Under the pieces are notes generated by a model. The model made no database searches and was not told the origin of the DNA. It saw only the letters and a program-made list of their open reading frames with translations. Both the position numbers and the translations under genes were made by a program. From DAISKN01 sp963716925 (GTDB taxonomy: Bacteria > Acidobacteriota > Vicinamibacteria > Marinacidobacterales > SMYC01), in contig CAVQUX010000033.1 of the NCBI GenBank assembly GCA_963716925.1, forward strand, positions 682,001 through 746,000: a stretch of DNA of 64,000 nucleotides, written 5' to 3'. Shown here piece by piece: positions 58,321-64,000 of the stretch; position 1 is the stretch's first letter, and every line of letters begins with the position of its first letter.

Positions 58321-59118
58321 TCAGAGCTGCCCTTCGAGGTAGCCTCGCACGAGGAGAAAAGCCGCGAGATCGTTCTCCCTGGCGTTCGAGGTCTCGAGCC
58401 GCCTGTCTCTGGCGCTGCCAGCGACTCGCGAGATGTCCGCGCGCCGCTTCTGCGTCAGGAGACGTGAGTCGTGGAACGCATGCGGGGTCAGCGATCGCAA
58501 ACTGTTCGCGAGCGTTGCGAAGTTCTGCGCCGCCGTCAGTTGACGCTGACCCCCCAGGCCTTCATAGCGCAGCGTCAGCTCCTTCCACACGTACGGCGCG
58601 GGATGCGTGCGGCAGAAGATGTAGATCACCTGTTCCTGGTCTTCGGTCACCGTCTTGTCGACGCGGTCGACTTTCTTTCGGAGTACAAGCCCTCCCGAGA
58701 GCACGGCCCGCCCGGGGGCGAACTTCTTCTCCTGCGTCGTCACCGTATGTTCCGCGCTGCTGACGCAGGCGACGTGCACCATCGCCAGGATGTCGGTGTA
58801 CGCGAGCTCGAAGCGACCTCCCCCGATGGAGGTGCCGCGAACGTCCTCCGCACCGAGCTCGAAGTCGAGGGGGACGAGCTGAACGTCCGGGCCCGGGATC
58901 GAGTCCACGTCGCAGGCAACGGCGCCATTGCCCCGCGCACGGAGAAATTCGACATGCCCCGCGGCCTCGGCCTCGGCCGCTGCCAGAGCGAACACGACCG
59001 GTAACCCGGAAGCGAGCCGTAGCCGCAGATCGTAAGCCACCATCCCGAGCCGCGCCGCCAGATCGGGAAGCTCTTCTTCGAGCGGCGACCCCCATCGCGT
59101 CACCGCGACCACGTGCAT
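58321..59118 (-). CDS. Protein of unknown function
   Basis: A 265-residue cytoplasmic-looking protein with no signal peptide or membrane helix. The N-terminus (MHVVAVTRWGSPLEEELPDLAARLG) and VVFALAAAEAEAAGHVEFLRARG suggest an alternating helix-strand domain, followed by a beta-rich middle (ELAYTDILAMVHVACVSSA) and an arginine-rich C-terminal helical tail. It is not a family I recognise. Codon use is like that of its neighbours, so it is likely a real gene. It is divergent from the membrane protein gene at 59254. Confidence 0.6.
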   Translation of the reverse strand: MHVVAVTRWGSPLEEELPDLAARLGMVAYDLRLRLASGLPVVFALAAAEAEAAGHVEFLRARGNGAVACDVDSIPGPDVQLVPLDFELGAEDVRGTSIGGGRFELAYTDILAMVHVACVSSAEHTVTTQEKKFAPGRAVLSGGLVLRKKVDRVDKTVTEDQEQVIYIFCRTHPAPYVWKELTLRYEGLGGQRQLTAAQNFATLANSLRSLTPHAFHDSRLLTQKRRADISRVAGSARDRRLETSNARENDLAAFLLVRGYLEGQL

Positions 59119-59253
59119 GAGTCGAGACTAGCACCTGGGGATCCGCGCCGCGAGGTTCCGAACGGGGCTGCGCCGGATCCCATGTCCTCCGGCGCTTCGG
59201 CCCGTGTAAACTCCGATTCCTTCATTTACACTAATCTCAAGGGGTTTTCGACA

Positions 59254-59700
59254 ATGGAGCGTTTTCTCGGCATCGCCGTTCTGGCGGCGCTCGTCCTGGT
59301 GCCGGTGTTTTTTCTCTGGGGCAAGCGAGCGTTCGATCGTGCCGCCGCCGAGTCGCTCCGCCAGATCTACGCGACGGCCGAGGCTCACGCCCGCGCTTTC
59401 GGGCCATCCACACCCCAGGTCGAGTTCACCTACCACACTTACTCGGGGCTGCTGCTCTACGTCACGCAGTCCGAGCACCGATTCCGTTTGCCCTTCCCGG
59501 TGGCGCAAAGCACTCTCTCGGCGCTCCTCAAGCACACGATGAAATACGGGTTCTTCGCTTACGGCGCGCTCCTGATACCTGCCCTCGCCTACCTCAACTA
59601 CCTGGCGCAGGGACGGAGCCTCCGGAAACAGGCCGAGCGTGCCCCGGCGGCGCAGCCTGCCGCCCGAAGCGGCGTGGTCAACCGGCCCCGCGCCCGGTGA
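59254..59700 (+). CDS. Small membrane protein of unknown function
   Basis: A 148-residue protein with two membrane helices, one at the N-terminus (LGIAVLAALVLVPVFFLWG) and one near residues 98-120 (YGFFAYGALLIPALAYLNYL). The loop between them is about 70 residues long (TYHTYSGLLLYVTQSEHRF). The C-terminus is basic and proline/alanine-rich. No family is recognised. The ATG at 59254 is preceded by AAGGGG; longer starts overlap the divergent gene. Confidence 0.6.
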   Translation: MERFLGIAVLAALVLVPVFFLWGKRAFDRAAAESLRQIYATAEAHARAFGPSTPQVEFTYHTYSGLLLYVTQSEHRFRLPFPVAQSTLSALLKHTMKYGFFAYGALLIPALAYLNYLAQGRSLRKQAERAPAAQPAARSGVVNRPRAR

Positions 59701-59721
59701 GCGACCCCGGTTCCGAGCGGA

Positions 59722-60108
59722 CTACCAGAGGGTTTTCACCGGATAGGCGCGAACGAGCGGGTCGGAGGTGACCAAGATGAGACCGTGCTCGAGGGACTGA
59801 CATACGAGCACTCGGTCGAACGGATCCTTGTGGTGGGCCGGGAGCTTGGGCAGATGCGTCATTGCCTTCTCCCTCAGCGCCAGACTCGCGATTCCATGAC
59901 GCTTTCGCTGCTTCGGGATATAGGACTCGGGCGCCTCCGGAAGAGGAAGCCTCCCGAGCTGGTGTTTCACCAGGATCTCCCAGAAGGAGACAGCACTCAG
60001 CCACACGTCATTCTCCGGCGATCGAATGGCGGTCGCTGCGGCCTCGGAAAGCTGGTGGTCCGCCGTGAGAAACCAGAGAAAGGTCGACGTGTCGATCAGA
60101 AGCTTCAT
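59722..60108 (-). CDS. PIN-domain toxin (VapC-like)
   Basis: A 128-residue PIN-domain ribonuclease. The acidic metal-binding residues are Asp6 (LIDTSTFLW), Glu44 (SFWEILVK), Asp98 (DPFDRVLV) and Asp116. VapC toxins cleave tRNA, rRNA or mRNA when the antitoxin is lost. The ATG overlaps the antitoxin TGA (ATGA), so the pair is translationally coupled, as usual for toxin-antitoxin modules. Confidence 0.88.
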   Translation of the reverse strand: MKLLIDTSTFLWFLTADHQLSEAAATAIRSPENDVWLSAVSFWEILVKHQLGRLPLPEAPESYIPKQRKRHGIASLALREKAMTHLPKLPAHHKDPFDRVLVCQSLEHGLILVTSDPLVRAYPVKTLW

Positions 60109-60344
60109 CGGCCTTCGAAGGCGTCGAGCACTTCCGCGGGGAGCGGCCCATCAAAGTCCTCTGGGACGATGAAGTCCCCCGCACACAGCCCGATGGGCCG
60201 CCGACTCTGCCGCCGCCCCACGATGCGGCGGATCTCGGCGACCGGCCGATTGCGACGGGCCAACACGACGGTCTCCCCCTGCTCGACCTTCTTCAAGTAC
60301 TTCGAGAACTGGGCTTTGGCCTCCGCCATGTTGACCTTGATCAT
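60105..60344 (-). CDS. Phd/YefM-type antitoxin
   Basis: A 79-residue protein starting MIKVNMAEAKAQFSKYLKKV, the standard Phd/YefM dimerisation and DNA-binding fold, with VVLARRNRPVAEI as the later strand and a C-terminal tail that would wrap the toxin. The start at 60344 is preferred to the TTG 17 codons upstream because the homology begins there, and the -10 box lies just upstream, implying a leaderless transcript. It is the first gene of the pair with the PIN toxin. Confidence 0.82.
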   Translation of the reverse strand: MIKVNMAEAKAQFSKYLKKVEQGETVVLARRNRPVAEIRRIVGRRQSRRPIGLCAGDFIVPEDFDGPLPAEVLDAFEGR

Positions 60345-60379
60345 GGTCATATTCTGGACCATAATGTGACGCTGGTCAA
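60343..60379 (-). promoter_or_regulatory. Promoter and operator of the antitoxin-toxin pair
   Basis: On the reverse strand TTGACC (60379-60374) and CAGAAT (60356-60351) are 17 bases apart. The perfect inverted repeat ATGGTC-N8-GACCAT (60362-60343) covers the -10 and the start codon, an arrangement expected for autorepression by the Phd-type antitoxin. Confidence 0.6.
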
Positions 60380-60527
60380 CTGGAAGCGGGATCAACCTGT
60401 AGGACCTGGCACCCTAACGGTAGGATGGGACAATAACGGATGACGCGACTTCTCGAAGAGTCTTCGCGAAGCCGATTCCGCGACATTCCGTAGGGCAACC
60501 ACTTCGGCAGGGAAAACGAGGTAGCCG

Positions 60528-60965
60528 ATGAGACGTTTTCTATCGATGTTCGTGGCGACGCTGGCGTCGGTCACAAGCGTTGCGGGCTCCTCCGAGCCCA
60601 AGCGGGTCGCGCTCGGGGAGAGTTTCCAGCTCAAAGTTGGCGAGTCCGTGGAGATCGAAGCGGAGGCGCTCCAGTTCGGGTTCGAGGGCGTATCGGCCGA
60701 CTCGCGCTGCCCGAAGGGCGAGCAGTGCATCTGGGAAGGCGATGCAACGGTGCGGGTCTGGCTGCAGAAGACCTCCGAAAGGAAAGAGGCTCACGAGCTC
60801 CATACCGCGCCGAAGGAAGAACCCGAAGTGAACTACCTGGGCTACGGAGTGAAGCTCCAGCGCCTCGACCCCTATCCGGTCTCGGGCAAGACCATCGAGC
60901 GGGGGGACTACCAGGCGACGTTCGAGGTGACCCGCGGGTCGTCCTCCGCTGCGCCTGAGCGCTGA
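60528..60965 (+). CDS. Small exported protein with a CPKGEQC-type motif
   Basis: A 145-residue protein with a signal peptide (MRRFLSMFVATLASVTSVAG). The mature part has two cysteines in DSRCPKGEQCIWEGDA, a motif seen in a widespread uncharacterised family of small secreted beta-rich proteins, and later GYGVKLQRLDPYP. The cysteines probably form a disulfide. No function is known. A strong hairpin follows it. Confidence 0.7.
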   Translation: MRRFLSMFVATLASVTSVAGSSEPKRVALGESFQLKVGESVEIEAEALQFGFEGVSADSRCPKGEQCIWEGDATVRVWLQKTSERKEAHELHTAPKEEPEVNYLGYGVKLQRLDPYPVSGKTIERGDYQATFEVTRGSSSAAPER

Positions 60966-60980
60966 GCGCCGAAGCGGAAA

Positions 60981-61004
60981 GGGGGCGCCCTCACGGGCGC
61001 CCCC
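60981..61004 (+). terminator. Bidirectional hairpin between convergent genes
   Basis: A perfect 10-bp GC stem (GGGGGCGCCC and GGGCGCCCCC) with a TCAC loop lies 15 bases after the secreted-protein stop and about 30 bases before the end of the convergent M4 gene. There is no T-run, so Rho-independent termination is only likely. Confidence 0.6.
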
Positions 61005-61032
61005 AAGGTCAGCCGCCGGATTCAGCGTGCGC

Positions 61033-63968
61033 CTAGTGTTTCGGTCCTCCGTGCCCGCGAGACTGGCACTGGTAAACCGTCACGTCATCGACGAACCACC
61101 CGATGTTACCGGAGCAACCGTCGTTCCCGATGTCGAACCGAAGCCGGATCTTGTCCTTCGGCTTCGCGTACGGGGCGAGGTTTATGATCGAGCGTCCCCA
61201 CGAGCCGTCGACGGAGCCGCCGTCGGTGCCCGAGAAGGCAGGCTCGCCTGCTATCGGGTTGGTGTTCCCCTGGGCTGCCGTGGCGAGGGTCATGTTGTAG
61301 GGGTTGTAGACGAAGTCGACCGGCTGGACGAGCAGCCAGGGGCCGCCGTTGACGCTGATCTTGATGTTGCCGCCGTCCCAGGCGGGCTCCGTCGCCACCC
61401 AGTGTTTGAATGTGAGCATGGGCGCCTTGACGGAAGCGGGGATCGTGATCTTCGGGCTGTCCAGATGAAGCACGGCGGTCTCGTCTCCACCGGCCGCGCA
61501 GGTGCCGATGTCCGGGTCGGCTCCAAAGAAGGCCCTGCCCCGACGATCGTCCGGCAGACCGGACACGATCTCCCAGTCGCGCGGCGTGAAGTCCGCGGTG
61601 GTGCCGCTGTGGCTGACGCTCCACCGGCCCGACGAGTGGCCGTCGTGGTCATCGTCGTCGTCTCTGTCGTGGTTGACGCTCCAGCGGCCGCCGACGACCC
61701 GTCTCTGTCTCGTCGTGGCCGTCGCCGCCGTGCCCACCCGAATGGCCGTGGTCGAAGTCGTCTTCGAAGATCTCCTTGACGTTGCTGCGGGAGTCGCACA
61801 GCGGCGGCGGGTCCTGGGCCAGCAGCGGCTGGAAGTTGCAGAACGTGGGAGGCGTCCGGAGCTCGACCGCGAGCGCGGCCTTGGCGACCTGCGCGCAATC
61901 GGAAGCGGTGATGACCTGGCCCGAGGCGGCGCCGGTCGCGAGGTCGGCGAGGTTCGTGCCGATCAAGTCGGAGCAGGACTGATCGAGGGCATCCGCGTGC
62001 TCGGCGAAGTCGGTGGCCGGCCCCTGGTAGACGGTCATGGCCCGGAAGTAGATGTGAGCCGCTTTCGTCAGGCCGATGCCGCTGATCGTCTGGCCGTTGT
62101 ACGTCCCGCCGTCCACGAGGAGCGCGTAGGCATGGTTGGGAACGCCCGAGTTCGTGTGCACACCGCCGCCGTCGGCGGTCGAGCAGGTGTACTCGAACGT
62201 GTCCGTGACCTTGCCCGGGTTGCCGAAGCAGCGGGGGTTCCACATGTCGCGCAGCGCGCCAGAGAGGCCGACGGCGGTGTCGTCCTCGCCCATGAGCCAG
62301 CGCACCGAGTTGTCGGTCCCGACGCCCAGGGCGATCGTCGCGGCGGCCGGCAGGCCGGCCTTGATCTTCGCGCCGTCGGCGTTCGTGACTTCGACGCTGG
62401 CGATCGCCGCGATGGAGCCGAGGTTGAGGATGCCGGCGGCGGGAGCCACGAAGATGATGCCCATCGCGCCGGCGTTGAAAGCATTGGTCGCGCGGGCCCC
62501 GGAGCCGCACTCGTTGGCGCCGGTCGGGAGTGAGCGTCCAGTCGACGATCGCGATCTTGCCGGTAACGCCGCTGACGGCGGTGCAGGCGCCGGTCGGGGG
62601 GACGGCGAGAGCCATCTCGGTGGGTCCCACCGTGAAGGGGCGCGGCGGCTCGTTCACGGAGGCCCTGGAGAAGTAGCTGCCGGCCGCGCTGCCGCCGGTG
62701 ATCGTCAAGCGTCGGAGGCGGAGTGCCGTTGATGCTCGAACAGCTGTCGACCGTGCGCGGATTGTCGGGGGTGTCGCCGCCTCGACCGTTGATGCGGTCC
62801 ACCGTCTCGCCGAAGATGTCGGAGTACGACTCGTTGAGCGCCCCCGGCTGCCACTGGTAGATGAGGTTGTGGGTGTACTGGGTGTAGGCGTGGGTCCACT
62901 CGTGGCCCGTCACGTCATCGGTCGTGAGGCCCGGGCAGAAGGAGATGAAGGTCCCGTTCCAGGAGGCGTTGGGGCAGGAGTAGCCGCGGTTGAAGATCGA
63001 GTCCATGATCGCGCCGGCGGCGTCGAACGAGTCGCGGCCGAAGGCGTTCGAGTAGAAGCCGTAGGTGTCCTCCGAGGACAGGATCATGTTGTCGGCTTCC
63101 GCCGCGCCGGTCGGGAAGAGTATCGCCCTCCACCCAGAACGGAGCAGCCGGGGTAGGACGGCGGCACGTTCGGCAGGTTCAGGCCGTCGTAGGCACGCCG
63201 GTACAGGCCATCCTGCACGCCCGTGATCTGGTCGATGAACTTGCCCGTGTGGGCGTCTACGAAGACGAACTCGCGGACACCGGCGCCATCCGTGACCTCG
63301 ACCTGCCACGCCAGGCGATTCGGGCCGTCGACGCCCTTGGCCAGGCCTTCGCGGAAGACGAGCAGCGTCGCTCCGGCCACCGAAAGCTTGCCCGCCTGCC
63401 CGAGCTCGGCTTCCACCCTCGCTACCGCCGTGCTGGCTCGCCTCCTCGGCGGTACGCCTGGGGATGGAATCGACGAGGAGCTCGGGGATGAACGTGCCGT
63501 TCACGGCCACGAGCTCGTCCGAGGCGTTGAAGTGGGACCGCAGCTCGCCGGCGAAAACCGGCAGGTCGTCGTAGACCTGCTGGTAGGTAATGTGTGTCCC
63601 GCCTCGACCGTCCTTCGCCATACGGATCTCCCTGAGCTCCGTGGCGGCGTTGGCGATCCCGAAGATGCTGCCGTAGGCCTGGAGGAACTCGGTCGACCGG
63701 CCCCTCTTGGCGTCGTCGCTCCCCGCACGCGCGGCCTGCGCCTGAATGCCGAGCTTCCGTTGCCCGGCGCGATGCGGACGAATCGAGCGGCGCCCGTGGC
63801 CTCGTGGACGCTGACCTGGGCGTTGCCGCCGCTGTCCTGTACGAGACGTGCGATGCCGGCGGGGTCGATGGGCTCACGTTTGCCCTTGGCGCGCCCCTGG
63901 GCCTGCGCCAGAGGCGAAAAGGCGATCGATAGCACGACCAGAGACACGAAATGGATCGTTCGAATCAT
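61033..63968 (-). pseudogene. Secreted M4 (thermolysin-like) metalloprotease with PA insert, frame broken many times
   Basis: Starts at 63968 after GGAGG with signal peptide MIRTIHFVSLVVLSIAFSPLAQA. At least six one-base breaks (near 63755, 63435, two near 63130, 62703, 62525 and 61695) shift the frame, but the pieces read as one protein: an FTP-type propeptide (GGTHITYQQVYDDLPVF), the M4 zinc site GHEWTHAYTQYTH with downstream GALNESYSDIFGE, a PA domain inserted in the catalytic region (ATNAFNAGAMGIIFVAP), the M4 C-terminal block GGGVHTNSGVPNHAYALL, a His/Asp-rich linker holding two similar GRWSV blocks, and a C-terminal beta-sandwich of about 170 residues. No in-frame stop codons lie in the reconstructed reading. 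It may be a functional gene in an error-rich stretch or a recent pseudogene. Confidence 0.7.
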
Positions 63969-64000
63969 GAAGCCTCCTCACGCCGCGCGAACGTCGTTGA

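Noticed and set aside
60449..60471. Two ten-base near-palindromes CTTCTCGAAG and CTTCGCGAAG
   Set aside because: They are close together upstream of a small secreted gene but match a frequent sequence type in this GC-rich DNA; too weak to call an operator.

Overview
This is a gene-dense, GC-rich (roughly 65%) bacterial chromosomal segment of a Gram-negative organism. Outer-membrane and periplasmic functions are plentiful: a TonB-type receptor, Omp85 and TamB domains, periplasmic c-type hemes and lipoproteins. Several traits are common in Acidobacteriota and make that phylum the best guess: a very large Oar-like TonB receptor with an N-terminal carboxypeptidase-regulatory domain, winged-helix/TPR regulators, a CBM9-like/DUF5916 outer-membrane protein, and a remnant of the duplicated orphan ABC permease (ADOP) family. 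This is inference from gene content; no rRNA or marker gene is present.

Layout. 1-8.4 kb: DedA-type membrane protein, F420/NADP-type oxidoreductase, Tat-type amidase, an unrecognised secreted protein, Bcp peroxiredoxin, a cNMP-EAL protein and a PLP decarboxylase. 8.6-22.2 kb: Oar-like receptor, winged-helix/TPR regulator, FAD amine oxidoreductase, DUF5916 protein, PhoD-like phosphatase, and a signalling group (Ser/Thr kinase, zinc-ribbon-FHA protein, OmpA/MotB-like protein). 22.2-25.8 kb: AlkA-like glycosylase, a 46-residue basic protein, a second PLP decarboxylase, the ADOP remnant. 25.9-28.7 kb: a three-gene cysteine-synthesis operon in which a CysO-like sulfur carrier, an E1/MoeB-like enzyme and a rhodanese form one protein beside a JAMM peptidase and CysM. 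28.8-37.1 kb: M28 peptidase, YpfJ-like metalloprotein, MBL hydrolase, two-subunit molybdenum hydroxylase, CHR transporter, YdjM-like membrane protein. 37.1-41.6 kb: quinohemoprotein amine dehydrogenase operon (alpha, maturase, gamma, beta) with three 4-bp overlaps or equivalent tight junctions. 41.8-48.1 kb: a roughly 2100-residue protein that begins as TamB and ends as an Omp85/TamA barrel. 48.1-53.2 kb: a five-gene reverse-strand operon (B12-type radical SAM, HEAT protein, zincin lipoprotein, CusF-like protein, nitroreductase), preceded in the map by a TPR protein. 53.4-60.4 kb: small accessory genes, a decayed GGDEF fragment next to a tRNA-3'-end-like sequence, and a Phd/VapC toxin-antitoxin pair. 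60.5-64 kb: a small secreted protein and a heavily frame-disrupted M4 metalloprotease.

A theme running through the window is interrupted reading frames. At least nine single events outside the M4 gene, and six or more inside it, split otherwise well-conserved genes by one base, often in short runs of one base. Codon use and catalytic motifs are intact on both sides, so many are probably assembly errors, although real decay cannot be excluded for the ADOP, GGDEF and M4 loci. Split genes are reported here as single entries with the position of each break.

Functionally, the most notable units are the CysO-E1-rhodanese/JAMM/CysM cysteine operon, the TamB-Omp85 fusion, and the compact amine dehydrogenase operon lacking its usual leader protease, exporter and hydroxylase genes.
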